Shown piece by piece: positions 44,388 to 57,900 of a stretch of 64,000 bases of DNA. Source of the DNA: Telopea speciosissima (lineage: Eukaryota > Streptophyta > Magnoliopsida > Proteales > Proteaceae); the NCBI RefSeq assembly GCF_018873765.1, contig NC_057925.1:12535568-12599567 (forward strand), given 5' to 3'. Position 1 is the stretch's first letter. Each line of letters begins with the position of its first letter. The notes beneath the pieces were generated by a model. It was given only the letters and a program-made list of their open reading frames with translations, did not search any database and was not told the origin of the DNA. Both the position numbers and the translations under genes were made by a program.

Positions 44388-46577
44388 GGTCTGTAAGTAA
44401 GGTTTTAATTAATGGGGGGACTACAAGATAGGTGAACAATCCCCAGGGGGTCTACTAGATGTTTACTCTTTCTTTTTTTTTTTGGTTTTATGAACAAGAG
44501 ATTTGAGGAGGCATTTGCAAAGCTGAAAGAGCAGTTAGCTTCATATGGGCTTGAGGTCCACCAGCTTAAGAAGCTGCTTGCTACTGGGAAGGGACAATAG
44601 CATTATAACAAGTGGAATTCCTTTGCATTCTACATCAGAAGTAGAAGAGTTGAATTGACATCAGAAGAGCTCTTCAGACCACAGAGACAGGATGTAATGC
44701 AATACTGGTGCATCGTCATTGAAAATATATGTAGTGTTTTGATTTGTATATAATTATTATTATTAATTTTTTTTTTTTTTAAATCATTTGTACATAATCT
44801 ATTGTATATGAGAAAAGTTTATGATCGATCTGGAAGAATCTAGTGTAAAACTGGTGCAATACCATTTATAAGATATCTGGTTGCACACAATATCATTTCA
44901 AGGCATTAGCTAGCTTTTCTCCTTACAGGCTCTTTTTGTTTGTGAGGTTTGTTATTCTTAGGGACTTTAAGTCCCTTTCTTCTCCCTTTCCCTTATTTAA
45001 AGGGAAGGGTTTCCTAGCTAAGACTACTACAATATGGGGTATCTTCCATGCCACATTAGTGACGGTATGAGAAATGTTATAATCTATATGGGTTCCACAC
45101 GATCAATGTAAGAAAGAGAAAATAATTTTAAAAAACTCATGTGAGAGGATGATAATATATTGGGATCGATATAATTCATGTGGATTCCACACGATCATTA
45201 CTGAAAAGAATAAACAATATAAAAACTCATGTGAGGATTATAATACACTGGCATCATGGAAAACTTTTTTGCATGAAAATAATCAGAAGGCCAACAACAA
45301 CAACTACAACTATGGCAATCCGACCTGTCGTTTTGCCACTCTGACCTAACAAAATGGGTTGAGTGTCCATGCATCTGTCATTTGGATTGCAAACTTGCAA
45401 TTTGCAAGATACGCCTCGTAATCATGGATGTAATTTTTGCGGATAATGATTATTTATTACTAACTACTACCTTTTTTTGCCAAATCTACTACATAATATG
45501 TCTAACAATAATATAAAATATAAAAAAGGCTAAAGTCCAAAACATAACCCCATCAATGATAAGGATTAATCAAATATATTTTCCATCTTATCTCTTGTTC
45601 TAATGTATACTAATATACTTAACACCATCTTTACTTTTTTTACTTGTAATTGCATTACTTTTCCTTTATAATGGCAACATCAAAGGACTGCAATGTCAAG
45701 GTCCATTGATTTAATTAAGCTCCAGAGTCCAGAGATGTATGAATAATGTTGAGTTCAAAATGTCAGAAAAATTTACAAAAATACTATTGGATTAAATCAC
45801 CATAAGTCCTCTTCTAATCAAGTAATTACTGCAAAGGAAATTTTATTTAACATAAGAGCTTATAATTAATTGTTTTGTATTACAAAATCAAATTTGGTTC
45901 CAAAAGAAGTTGTGGAAAATGTTTTTCTGGGCAGGTCTAGACAAACAAAATCATTTCTTGGCGGGCTTGATTTGAGATCAGACGGTTCCCCTCTTTATGC
46001 CCCTCTCTACCTTTTTTTGGTTTCTCCCCTTTCCTCCTTTTTTGGCAATTTTTGCTTGTTCTCTCCTATAAGTGCATATTTTACTCCAATGATATATTCT
46101 TTCGATCGACTCCTTTGTCTGCGTGGGACTCTTCTGTAGCGCGACACATAGGTCTTGGGTTGCGTGCCCGTGTGCTGCAGACCGTCGGATGGTGTACTAC
46201 ACGTTGTGTCGTGCTACAGAGGACCCAAATCCCCTTTGTGTCCTCTTTGTGCGTGTGTGTGTGTTCTGTCCAATTTTTTATGAATTGTTTATAAATATTG
46301 AAAAATGATATTCCCAAGGTGAAATGAGAAGTACAAAAAAGAACTGAAACTGTCAGTGTCCATCCCACCAAAGAGTTGGGATGGATGGTGTAGATTAGAA
46401 GTGGAAGTAAGTAAACGAAAGAAAATGAGTACTATAGACTCAAGAAATGAAAGGAATGAAATTAAATTAATAGTAAAGATCTTGTGATTGCCAACCCTTT
46501 CTAGAGGGTTTGGGTACTGGATGAGACTTAGAGGTCTCTCCCAACATGCAACGACAATACGTAACGGTATGACTGGG
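44388..46577. other. Intergenic DNA; weak exon-like remnant at 44494-44700; older LTR near its end
   Basis: After a T-run, 44494-44600 can be read as FEEAFAKLKEQLASYG and HQLKKLLATGKGQ, then after a stop NKWNSFAFYIRSRRVELTSE. This looks like a coiled-coil protein fragment but I do not recognise the family. The rest is AT-rich. From about 46490 the sequence (atgcaacgacaatacgtaac) belongs to an older LTR that resumes at 52394. Confidence 0.35.
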
Positions 46578-46867
46578 TGTAATATCCTAACATAATGGGG
46601 GTATTTTTGTCATTTGATTTTCTAGAAGGAAACCTTGACGGGACATTTTTGTAATTTCACCCAAGTAATAATTTTTTTCACAAAAATTCGTTAATTGATA
46701 ATACACATTAATCCAATCACACCATAACTGTATTGTCTAAACTGGTTAAGTGTGAATTGGCTTGAGCCTTTTTGGCTTGACATTCCAGAAAAGTTTCAAG
46801 GATTATACCCTAAGTAACAAATTTTTATCCTCCTCTGCATGTATTATTGATGTCTTAGTTACAGATG

Positions 46868-49648
46868 TGGCTAATTTTTCTTTTTTTTGTGAGCTCTTTT
46901 GATAGTGACCCTATCAAAGTTATGAGACACCATGTTTGGAATTCTTTGATTACTATGAGTGTAAATCGATCTCAACCTTGGCTGTTATTTGGGGACTTTA
47001 ATTCCCAGTTAACTTCGCAGGAGAAGAGGAGAGGGCAAGGGAATGATTCTAGAGATATGTCTCTTTTCCAAGGTATGCTTGATGATTGTTCACTAATGGA
47101 CTTCGGGTGTCATGGTCCCCAATTTACATGGTGTAACAGGCGTACGGGTAATGCTAATGTTCAAGTTAGATTGGACCGTGCTCTTTGTAATCAGGCTTGG
47201 AGGCTGAAATTTGAAGAAGTGTTTGTTATGGCTAAAACACAAATTGGGTCAGATCACTCACCACTCTTTATTAACACTGAGGGGCGACGTTTTGTGGGAA
47301 AACAGCCTTTTCGGTTTAAGTCTATTTGGTTTAAACACCCTGACTATCCACTTGTTGCTAGTGCTGCTTGGTCCTCTTCTGTTTCAGGAACGCCAGCCTC
47401 GGTCTTAGATCAGAAACTTAATGCTTGCCAGCAGGATTATATTCGGTGGAATAAGGAGGTTTTTGGTCGTGTTCAAGATCATATCCATACCCTCACTTCT
47501 GAAATCACAAGGCTACAGTCTTTGCCTTTAACTGATGAAATTCATGCTAACCTTCAATCTCTCAAGTGTTCGCTTGATGAAGCCCTTGCAAATGAGGAAG
47601 AATTATGGAGGCAGAAATCAAGGATAACTTGGTTAAAGGAAGGAGACATGAATACTAGTTTTTTCCATGCATCCACTTTGCAAAGGAGGAATTATAATCG
47701 GATCTTACAACTTAAGATGCCGAATGGAGAATGGACTCAGAATGATCAAGAATTATATCAGCAAATCCTTGATCACTTTAATGCTGCTTTTCATTCAGAG
47801 GGGATTGATTTATCTGCGTTGGATATTTTTTTGGATTCAGTTGATACATGTGTCTCACAAGATACAAATGAGATGCTTTGTGCAGCCCCCACTTTAGCTG
47901 AGATGCGTGATGTGTTATTTGAGATGAGTCCTCTCAAATCACCTGGCATTGATGGTTTTCCACTTGTTTTTTTCCATAAATATTGGGATATTATCAAAGA
48001 TGATCTTTTTGTTTTTGTATCATCTTTCTTTGCTACTAGTGTTATGTCTACTAAGTTGAGTGAAACCTTGGTGTGTCTTGTTCCAAAGACACCACATCCT
48101 GAGTTACCTGAACAATTCAGGCCTATTGTTTTATGTACTGTTGTTTGTAAGGTTGTGACAAAAATAATGGCCACAAGGCTGAAGTCCATTTTGGATGATA
48201 TTGTATCCCCCTATCAATCTGCTTTCATTCCTAACAGGGCAATTAGTGATAATGTTTTGATTGCTCACGAGCTCTTTCATTATATTTCAAAGATGAAGAA
48301 GGGTAAGAAGAGACTTGTTGCTTTAAAGCTCGATATGAAGAAAGCATATGATAGGTTGGAATGGTCTTTTATTCAGCAGATGCTCTTGAAATTGGGTTTC
48401 TCAGCCCATTGGGTTAGGATGGTTATGGCTTGTCTATCTTCTGTTTCTTACCAAATCCTTGTCAATGGGGCACCAAGGGGAACAGTTTTTCCTTCTCGGG
48501 GAATTCGACAAGGAGATCCTTTGTCACCAGCATTATTTATTATGTGCTCTCATGCTTTAAGTTGCTTGCTTATGAAGGCTGAAACTGTAGGAGACATTAA
48601 GGGCATACGGGTTCGCAATCGTGCACCACCGATTACCCATCTTTTATTTGTTGATGATAGTCTCCTGTTTACGGAAGGTAAGTTGGATGAGATATATGCT
48701 TTGAAGGCCTGTTTGGTTACTTATTGCAAGGCTTCTGGTCAGGAGATTAACTTAAAGAAATCCTGCTTGACTTTCTCACCAAATACACATCTTCGTCTTA
48801 AAAGGTGGTTTTCAAGAATTTTGAAGGTGCCTTATGGATCAGGACCAAAGAAGTATTTGGGGCTGCCTACGGATTTTGGTGTTTCTAAGACCATTTTATT
48901 TCATGAGCTCTCTGATAGGGTGCGACAAAGAGGAGAAGGTTGGAAATCTAAGCTTGTATCACATGCTGGTAAGGAGGTTTTATTGAAGTTTGTGGTTTTC
49001 TCTATGTCCAATTATGCCTGTGTGCATTTTAAGCTTCCAGCCTCATATCACAAGTTTTTGCGGCAAATGGCTTCTAATTTCTATTGGGGTGATACTGATG
49101 GGCAACCTAAGATGCATTGGATCTCTTGGGAGCGTTTGTGTCTTTCAAAGGAGAATGGTGGATTAGGCTTTCGTGATCCTTCTAGACATAACAGTGCCTT
49201 ACTTGCAAAGGTGGCTTGGAGGCTATGGTCTGATCTGAATAGCCTATTGTTCAAATTTTTAGAGGCTATTTATTTTCCACATCATGATTTCTTGGCAGCT
49301 ACTAATGGGCAACGTCCTAGTTGGGGTTGGAGGAGTATTATGGAAGGTAAAAGGGTATTACTTGTTGGGCTATGTTGGACTATTGGAAATGGTACTCAAG
49401 TTAGTATTTGGGATGACGCCTGGATTCCTACTGCTTGTGAGTATAAGATCACCTCTCCAAATCCACATTTATCTAGGCTAAGTAAGGTTTTAGACCTTAT
49501 TGATCAGTCCACTCATACCTGGCGATGTGATGTGTTATCGGCCTTTTTTAACGAGGCTGATATTAGAGGGATACTTAATATCAACCTCTCCATCTTTGAT
49601 TGGCCTGATAGATTGGAGTGGGTAGCAAGTAACTTTCTCGGTACGTAG
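46868..49648 (+). pseudogene. LINE ORF2: endonuclease C-terminus and reverse transcriptase
   Basis: A single frame of over 900 codons. Endonuclease part: WLLFGDFNSQLTSQEKRRGQ, FTWCNRRTGNANVQVRLDRA, IGSDHSPLFI. RT: LKSPGIDGFPLVFFHKYWDI, EQFRPIVLCTVVCKVVTKIM, YQSAFIPNRAISDNVLIAHE, LDMKKAYDRLEWSF, SRGIRQGDPLSPALF and the catalytic LLFVDDSLLF (about 48647-48676), where FADD is usual, so A is changed to V. Then KYLGLPTDFG and GGLGFRDPSRHNSALLAK. The N-terminal half of the endonuclease (metal-binding Asn and Glu) is missing. The frame ends prematurely at 49646-49648; a one-base shift near 49637 restores FSVRSAYHLLSNK. This is the longest open frame in the window. Confidence 0.92.
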
Positions 49649-50648
49649 TGCCTATCACTTACTTTCTAATAAAGATGCATCTAGGCGTTTGTCTCTTGCT
49701 ACCTCATCTAGAGTACATTCCTGGAGCACTATACCTTCGGCTGTGTGGAAATCTATTTGGAAGTGTCAAACTTTGTCCAAGGTCCAGCGTTTTTTATGGC
49801 GTACTTGTGCTTCAGGACTTGCCACTGGTGATGCCCTCTTGCGACGCAATGTTCATGCAGATCCTCTATGTGTTCGATGTGGTGAGTGTGAGACTATTAC
49901 TCATGTTCTCTTGGGATGTTCTTTTGCAAGGGCAGTGTGGTTTGGTAGTCCATTTGGCTCAAACTATTTATTGAATGCTAATCTGGAATTTTCGGACTGG
50001 TTATCTGCTTGGAGAACTTTCTCCTCTTTGGGTAAGGAGTCCAGATCATTGGTAACTTTGTGTAGCTTTTTTTTGTTGGCACATATGGTTATCTAGGAAT
50101 GATGCGGTGTTTGGGCGCAAGTTATGGCAACCAAGTGAAGTTATCTCTGCAGCGTGGAAGGCCTACCATGAGTACAGTGATATTCTTAATACGGTTCAAT
50201 ATGCCTCTTCAGTGCCTATTGCTGTCCCCCCCCCCCCCATTGGGAAGCGCCTCAAGTTGGTATGGTAAAGTGCAACTGTGATGCAAGTTTTTCAGCGCCT
50301 TTGAACAAGGCTGGTGTTGGTTTTGTTTGTAGAGATCACAAAGGTGTGGTGCTTAAGGCAGTCTCATGTCCATCTTCGTTTTCAGATATTTTGGTTGGCG
50401 AAACTCTTACAGTTCGGTTAGCAATGATGGAGATGATTGCAGTTGGCTATGAGAAGGTGGTGATTGAGTCTAATAATAGATGTCTGGTTACCTATATTAA
50501 GAATGGTGGGCATGATTCACCCCTACTCATTCGGGCTTTAGTGGATGACATTATCCACCTTTGTTCATCCTTTGTTTCTTGTAATTTTGTTTGTATTCCA
50601 CGGGAGATTAACAGCTTTGCTGACTCCTTGGCAAGGAGGGCTTTGTAG
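49649..50648 (+). pseudogene. LINE ORF2 C-terminus: zf-RVT and RNase H, frameshifted
   Basis: zf-RVT: VWKSIWKCQTLSKVQRFLWR, CVRCGECETITHVLLGCSFA (49740-49940). RNase H (RVT_3): KCNCDASFSAPLNKAGVGF, GETLTVRLAM, VIESNNRCLVTYI and NSFADSLARRAL (50262-50648). The acidic residue usual in ESDS is Asn here. Frameshifts fall at homopolymers: the T-run at ~50069 and the C-run at 50227-50238, besides the one near 49637. These could be replication slippage or, less likely, assembly error. Confidence 0.85.
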
Positions 50649-50768
50649 GTAACATGCACGACTGAATGGCCCCTTTCCACTCCATGGTTGAGTGAGTTGT
50701 GTTCCTCACTTCCTCCATGAGCTTTTGCATGTCTTCTATTCAATAAAGACTTGTTTACCAAAAAAAAG

Positions 50769-52393
50769 TAAAAGCTGACTAAGCAGCTTTGGATGTTTTT
50801 GTTTTTTTTTCCTAAAAGAGGGCCTTTTTTTTTTTTTGGTAGAAGAGGAGAGCATTAGTTTGTTAGTCAGTCAAAACTCCAAGCTAAGCAAATCATTCAA
50901 GCCAAACACCAAGAAACCCCCGCACAACTCCTACATCCTCTCTCCCTTGATCGGCCAAGGGGTGGGCCCCTCCTATTAGTTAGTTATTTTAACTTTAATC
51001 TAAAGGATTTTAGTTGAAGAATAATGCCACCTCATCACTAGGACTCCTATTTTAGAGGGAATTAGAGGAATAATAGGGAAATCCATCTAAGGCGTTGAAA
51101 AACCCCATTAAGCAACCGGGGGCATGCATAAGCTGTTGCTCCACGTTTTTTAGAGGAAAACCAGAGAAGAAAAGAAAAATAAAGAGAAAGAGAGAGAGAA
51201 GGAGAAGGATCTTCTTCAAAGACTTGATTTTAATCAAAGACTAGATTTGTCTTCATCAATTAAGGCTAGAACCAAATGGTGAAAGATTTAAGGAGTACCT
51301 TTGAAGGATTTTGAAGAATCATTAGAGAATTCATTGAAGCACTATAAAATTTTTGCTCAATTTTGGAAAAATAAAATTATGGGTTCTGGGGAATTCGATT
51401 GGGGACTTCAATAGCATTAGATCTGTGAGGTAACATCTATTACCTGGTGCTCATTTTGTATTTAAAATATTCTCCTCTCTTGTTCAAAAATTCTGATTGT
51501 TCAAGCATGTGTTAAAAGATTTATTTAAGAAAACTATGTTGAGAAATTTATTGATTTAAGGGCATAGTAGCATGAGATATAGTGAGAAGGATGTTATGAT
51601 GATATTCTTCATGATTTTGGAAGCATGGTAACTCCTTGCGTGCTTATGGATGTATGGATGTTTACGATTATTTAATTGTGATTGAGAAGGACTGTCCGTA
51701 GTACGGTACGGGGCATACTTCTTGTCTTCACCTTTAGTGAGTGACCTTCACTTGTAGTACGGTGCAAGGTAGATATTTGTGTTTACATTGATGTGCATGC
51801 TCAAGATAAAACTCGAATATCGTGGTTATGTTTTTGGGCGAGTGTAGGCATGATGTTTATGCTTGGTTATGAATATGCTATGTTATTGTTTTCATGAAAT
51901 TTGTTATAGGGATGAGTAACCCTAATATTTATGTATATATTTTTCAACTCTGTTATAGTGCATGTCTTTTAAAATATTCGTATGAAGTTCGGATGTTGTC
52001 TTGCTAAGTTTCTTCCCGAAGCTTACCCTAACTTTTTTCAGATGAAAAGACCGTAGTTATGATCAGACTTGTATGGAGAACCAAGACAACGAAGATTATG
52101 GTTGTGCAAGGACATACTTTATGATTGATTCTTGAAGTTTATTTAAATTCTGTTTTAGACTTGAAATTTAAAGGACATGAAATTTGGAATTTTGAGACTA
52201 TGTTCTATACTGTTAAAAACTAGAATTTAATCATGTTAATTGAATAGATATGGATAGAGACTCCCACTGCAATTATGTTTTGAGGTTACAGGATGACTTA
52301 TAGTCGAGTTCACTCCAATTCACACTCCCTAAAACGTATGATCCTGTGAACTGTTAACGACCAAATCTCATACCAGGTTTGGGGGGTGTTACA
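50769..52393 (+). repeat. Right part of the solo LTR
   Basis: Non-coding. Two related phrases ggtacggggcatacttcttg / ggtgcaaggtagatatttgt (51705, 51763) form a short direct repeat. Ends ttcttcccgaagcttaccct ... ggtttggggggtgttaca, typical of chromovirus LTR 3' ends. Confidence 0.6.
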
Positions 52394-53196
52394 CTGGGGG
52401 CGTGTGACAATAATACGTAATGGCATGAATAGAAACATGTCTTCAATGTGCGACGGCAATACATAATGGTACACTAGGGATGGCTTCCAATATACGACAG
52501 CAATATGTAACGGCATTACTAGTAACAAAATGGTGTCCTCAATTCTATGAGGCACAGTATGGCAAGTCACTGAGATAACTGACTTTAGGCAATGACAAGT
52601 GATGTTTTCCTTGTTTTGAATGCCATGCATGATATCTTATATATGATCAGATATAATATTCTAAATTGATAGATTTATGAAAGAAGCGCATTTATAGCGT
52701 GATTTATCAAGTGTACACATTTGGATTTAGTCGCTTAATATGATATTGTTCTTTCTCACTGGGTTAGTTGAGCTCACCCCTCCTTCATTGAATATTTTTC
52801 AGAGCACATACATTTAAAGTGCCATTGTGTAGAGTGTACAAGTTAGGAGGAGGGGAGTAAGACCCCCTCAGTAGGAGATCGTGAGATAGAGATACTTGGA
52901 GACTTTTGTTAGAGATTTTGTGGTTAATATAAATTTGAAAGAAATTACTTCTGATATAATTCAAATGATGATTGTAGAGATGTAAACAAAAGTATGATGA
53001 GTTCGACATAGTAGCTTTGAATGTGAATAACAAATGAATGAAGAAGTTTAGAAAGTAATTTTAAACCAGTTCTATGAATGATTTTAGATCTTCAGCCATG
53101 GCATGATTCTGATATGATTTTAGTTTCAGCAATTATCACACGATGGCCCGCGAGAGCCATAATCCATATCTTTTATCCGGATTTGGGGGTATTACA
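52394..53196 (+). repeat. Right part of an older, interrupted LTR
   Basis: Contains three ~60-bp repeats around gcgacggcaatacataatgg, acgacagcaatatgtaacgg and gacaataatacgtaatggca, the same word found left of the inner LTR (46549, aacgacaatacgtaacggta). Ends atttgggggtattaca at 53196, like the inner LTR end. Its left end was not located, so it is truncated or starts before 46490. Confidence 0.65.
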
Positions 53197-54924
53197 GTTT
53201 CGGTCAATTCAACTAATATGGGCTGGAAATTAACACCTTCTAGTTGTGGACTAGGAGGGGAGAATGCAAACGACATGGGAAAGGAGTAAGGGTGTGGAAA
53301 AATCACATCATTAGCCTTCATTAGTCCTATTATCATAAAACCACATCATTGTATGAAGGGCAAAAAAGTTTCATTATCAATTCTGTTTGTAACCTGCGTA
53401 CCCTTTAAATAATCTTGAAATTAATGTTGCAATGAAAGAAATATCACTGCACTATGAACTAAGCATTATAGTCATTAAAACATTAAAAAAAAAAAAAAAG
53501 AAGAAGAAGAAATCGCAATTTAGCAACTTACACAAATTTGAGATGGAAATAGTTGTGGATAAGGATATCTATAGTATTTCCTTTTCTTTTCCCCTTTCTT
53601 TAAAGTGAGGAAAACTATCCTACAAGCAAGATGGTGTATGAAGAAATGATGGATATATTTCATTTTATGGATAGATCAATTTCATTTAAAAAATGAGTAC
53701 ATTTTTTTTGGTAAAATAAAAATACATTACATACATTGAACTTCTAGTACAATAGTTACCTCATAGGACATTGAAAACAAATACAATTGACAAACAATAT
53801 CTACGACATGCACTCCTTTCACAAGTACTGTTGTAGTCAAAACATAATGCCCTGAGCCTCCCAATTATTTCCTCATGGCACATAATTAGAACACGCTCAT
53901 GCAATATTCTAGATTACTCCTTGATATCAAGCAAGAGAGGAAAAATATCCCATAGTCATGGTTGGAATTCTTCTTGCTGTAGCTAATGTACTAGCTGCCT
54001 TCAATCTGTTTTTGTACTTTCAGTTTTCTAGCTTCTCAATGTCCATAGGAGACAGCCCTAGCATTAAAAATAAAATAAAGTCAAAAGAACTTTCTCATAT
54101 CATGAGACGAGAAGAAACTTCTTACATTTTCCATATCGCCAAGCCTATCAAAATGGGCTTCATTTCGCTATGTGAAGAGATGATTTCTTAACTGAATACA
54201 TTTTCCTCTTGATTGGGCATAATAGGAAAGGTGGCCATTATGTCAATCAAAGGTTAATAAAACTCCTTAGGGGTCTTTGTTCATAAATACTCTTTCCAAA
54301 GTGTTAAAACTATGAAAACACCCTTATTTAGAGGAACTTAGGTCCTCAAGAATGCATATTCTAGGGATGATCCTCTGCACACCACATTAAATAGAGGGGA
54401 AAAATCAAATTGGTAATTTTGTCAATTCTACCTTTTGGATGTCATTGATCAAAATACCCTTTGATTCTTTTTGCTCACTCAATGGCATCCAACGGTTATC
54501 ACTAATCAGGTTTTCCAAAGGATTTCTATCCATTTAGAGCTTTAAAAGAATAACAAGAAGAGAAAAAACGAAATAAAGACAATGGGGAAAAGGGAAAAAA
54601 ATGGAGGAATCAATTTCCCTTTCCAATTGGTAATAAATTGAAACCTAGGTCTTTGTGTTGAAAACAATGTGAAACGTTTTGATTTCTAACTTAGGCATTA
54701 GTTGAAGAGCCAAGGAATATAATACCAGCAACACAAAATCCTACAAAAGACTATAATGATTCACTAATGGCCCATTTAATTATAATTGATATCCAAATTA
54801 CTAAGATTAAAATCATAATTAACTCAAACAGAACAAAAAAGTTTCAGCTTCATTAACAATTACATTAAAATCAATTTTTTTATGGAAATGATGACTTACC
54901 ACTATTCGTAGCCCTTATTATAAT
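53197..54924. other. Intergenic AT-rich DNA
   Basis: No supported gene. A T-run followed by ggtaaaataaaaatacatta at 53702-53730 resembles a LINE 3' tail on the minus strand. Confidence 0.3.
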
Positions 54925-57900
54925 TCAATTTTCATGGTGAGTGCCAACTCCAAGATAAATATCCCTGATCAGATGTAGCTCTTTGACCACATCACTTATG
55001 TCCATTCGATCCCATGGTGATTCAGTTGAGCAGGCAACTCCAATTCTAATAACTGAAGTAAGGCACTCTTGCACTCTATCCTTATGTATCTTCGACTTCC
55101 AGTGATGTTGGTAACAATTGTTGTTGCCTCTTCTTCAACTTCTTCCATGGAGAGAAGTGATGGGTCGACGATAGGTATCACTCCATCATGCAAAGCCATC
55201 TCAGCCCAGCAGTGAAGATTAAAGTTATCTTTGAATATTTCATGAGTAGGCCGCTTCCCTGTGAACATCTCTAACAAGAGAATCCCATAACTGTATACAT
55301 CACCATGCCTTGAAACATCTGCACCTGCACCTGCACCTGCACCATATTCTGTAATTCATGTATCTTAGGTTAATACACAAAAAAACTAGTGAGAATAAGA
55401 GCAACGCCTATTTGTCTCAATTGGATAAACAACATGACATGAAAGAATAACTAGCGAGAATAGGAGCAAATTAAGTTTATTGGTCTCAATTGGAAGAATA
55501 ACATAACATGACATGCAAAGAGAGGTTAGGGCATCTTCAAATTTGTTCTTACAGTGTGCATACAAGGAACATAGGCTCCTCTTACATCTATAGTTGAGTG
55601 TCTAAATCCAACAGATCATTTGCTGGCATGATTTGATATCAAGACTTTAATGTGGCATGTGGACACATTAATCTTTGTATAGAAAAAACTACAAACCCCT
55701 ACATAAATGCATAGTTCTTCATAAACCACATTTTTGTTTCCTATGACATTCAAGGTATAATTTGATTACAATAAGGAAAGATGCAGTCAAAACTTTTGTG
55801 TAGGAATACAAATAATCAAAATATCATCTAAAACATACATTCCTTTTTAGCATTTTTATATTATCACATTTCAATTGTTTGAGATATTAAACTTATGTTT
55901 CTTTAGGAAAGGGGCTAAAGATATCACAAAATGTATTAGAACAGAGTAATTATGCCTTAAGGTTTTGGAATGGAATAGGTAAGACAAATATTAGATTCAT
56001 CATATTAAGGTAAGCTCAGTTACAACTTTCGAAAGAAGAGGAAAAATTTATACTAGATCAGTAAAAGAGGTACTTTACCTGGTGCAATGTATCCAATAGA
56101 CCCCTTTATTCCAATTGAGCTCGTGGGATTTTGAGACCTATTTGTGTCTTCCAAAAGAATTCTTGATATCCCAAAATCACCTAAATGTGCAGTCAAATCA
56201 CCATCGAGAAGAATATTGCTTGGCTTTAGGTCACAGTGAATAATCTGTGCATGATAATTGTGGTGAAGATAATCCAATGCGGTTGCCATATCAATGGCAA
56301 TATTCAATCTTTGAACAAGGTTTAAATGGTTTTGTTCATCTTGTATACCATCTGCATGTTGATGTAACCACCTCTCCAAATTCCCACCGGGCATGAACTC
56401 ATATACTAAAGCCTTAAAATCATTGCCTTCGTAATCTATACTTGAGCAAGATGTCAAAATTCTTATAAGATTACGATGCCGGATGTTTCTCAGGGATTCA
56501 CATTCTGCCATGAAATTCTTGGAAGCCCCTCTTTGTCTAATGTTGAGGACCTTTACTGCAACAATAGTTTCCCCATGATTAAGATCTCCTTTATACACAG
56601 AACCAAAACTCCCCACTCCAATCAAATTTGCAGAAGAAAATCCATCGGTAGCTTTAACGAGTTGGGCATAAGAGATCTTAAAATGACGATCCCCTATCAA
56701 AAATAAAGTGGATTCTTTCCTTTCTTTTTCTCTCTGGTATATAATGAAAAAAAATGTCATAAAAATCAAACATAGAGAGCCCCCACAACCACAGACGATG
56801 ACTAACAGCTTGAAAACACGACGCCTGGCGTGTTCTTTTGACTTTTGAATTTGGCATGCTGGCAAATGAAGTTCTGGTATACCTCCACAAAGCTTATTGT
56901 TTCCAATGATTGAAAATGCACTCAAATTTGCAAAGATTCCATCTACTGATACCTCACCCTCCAAATGATTAAATGATAAATTTAGTCTTTGTAAAAACTT
57001 AAATGTACCCAAATATTTCGGGATGACACCAGAGAAGTTGTTGTGTGAAAGATCGAGATCTTGAACACCTCTTAGAGAACTAAGAGCCAATGGTATCGAT
57101 CCTTGAAATAGGTTAACCTGCATAAAAAGGTATTCTAGGCTTGTACAATCACCAAGGGTGCTAGGGATTTCACCAGACAACATGTTCTCAGAAATATCAA
57201 GGTGTTGAAGACTAGTCAGTTGACCCACTTCCAAACATAGAGTACCAAAGAAAGAATTTCTACTCAAGTGTAGCTCTATTAATGTGAAAAGATCGAATAT
57301 CTCTCTGGGGATGATACCATTGAAACTATTATGGGAAAGGCCCAAACTTGACAAATATTTGCATTTTCCAATACTTTAAGGTATTTTTCCTTGCAAGTGA
57401 TTATCATCTAAATAGAGCTCAATCAAGAGTGTCAAGTTTCCAAGAGAAGAAGGGATTGGCCCTATAAATCTGTTCCCATATAAATTGAGTCCATTTAGCA
57501 TTTGAAGCTTCCCAATCGAAGTCGGAATACTTCCTTCTAGTATGTTACTAGATAGATCAAAGTATTGTAAGGTTACAAGGTTCCCTATCCCCATTGGGAT
57601 GTCTCCAGATATTTGATTGTATGACAAGTCTAGATTTATCAGTTGGGTCGATAAGTTTACAAGGGAGTTGGGAAGCACTCCACCAAATCGATTTTCAGTA
57701 AACCCCAAATGTGTTAAACTACTACAATTGGTCAATGTGTTGACAAAATTCAAGTCATCGACCTCTCCACTTCCCAAATGATTCGTGAACAATGTCAGCC
57801 TAGCAAGTTTTGGTACGCCTCCAAAATTAATAGTCACTTTGCCACTAAAATTGTTTGTGCCAACTAAAAGCGTTTCGAGAATTGACAAATTAGACACAGA

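Larger units (their letters stand above)
46868..50768 (+). mobile_element. 5'-truncated L1-type LINE nested in the solo LTR
   Basis: Starts mid-endonuclease and runs to a poly(A) (accaaaaaaaagtaaaa, 50757-50770) preceded by AATAAA (50740). Truncation at the 5' end is usual for LINEs because reverse transcription often stops early. No clear target duplication was found. Confidence 0.85.
46578..52393 (+). mobile_element. Solo LTR (chromovirus/Tekay-like), ~1.9 kb, split by a LINE; TSD CTGGG
   Basis: The left end TGTAATATCC and right end GGGGTGTTACA are inverted copies allowing C-to-T decay (TGTAACACCC original). CTGGG flanks both sides (46573-46577 and 52394-52398), a perfect 5-bp duplication. 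Removing the LINE at ~46868-50768 leaves about 1.9 kb of non-coding LTR. TGTAACACCC...GGGTGTTACA ends and this length suit Ty3/gypsy chromoviruses of plants. No gag or pol is present, so it arose by recombination between two LTRs before the LINE inserted, or the LINE entered one LTR. Confidence 0.8.

Noticed and set aside
46573..53201. A single LTR from 46578 to 53196
   Set aside because: The flanks disagree (CTGGG versus GTTTC), whereas CTGGG matches at 52394, so the inner LTR ends at 52393.
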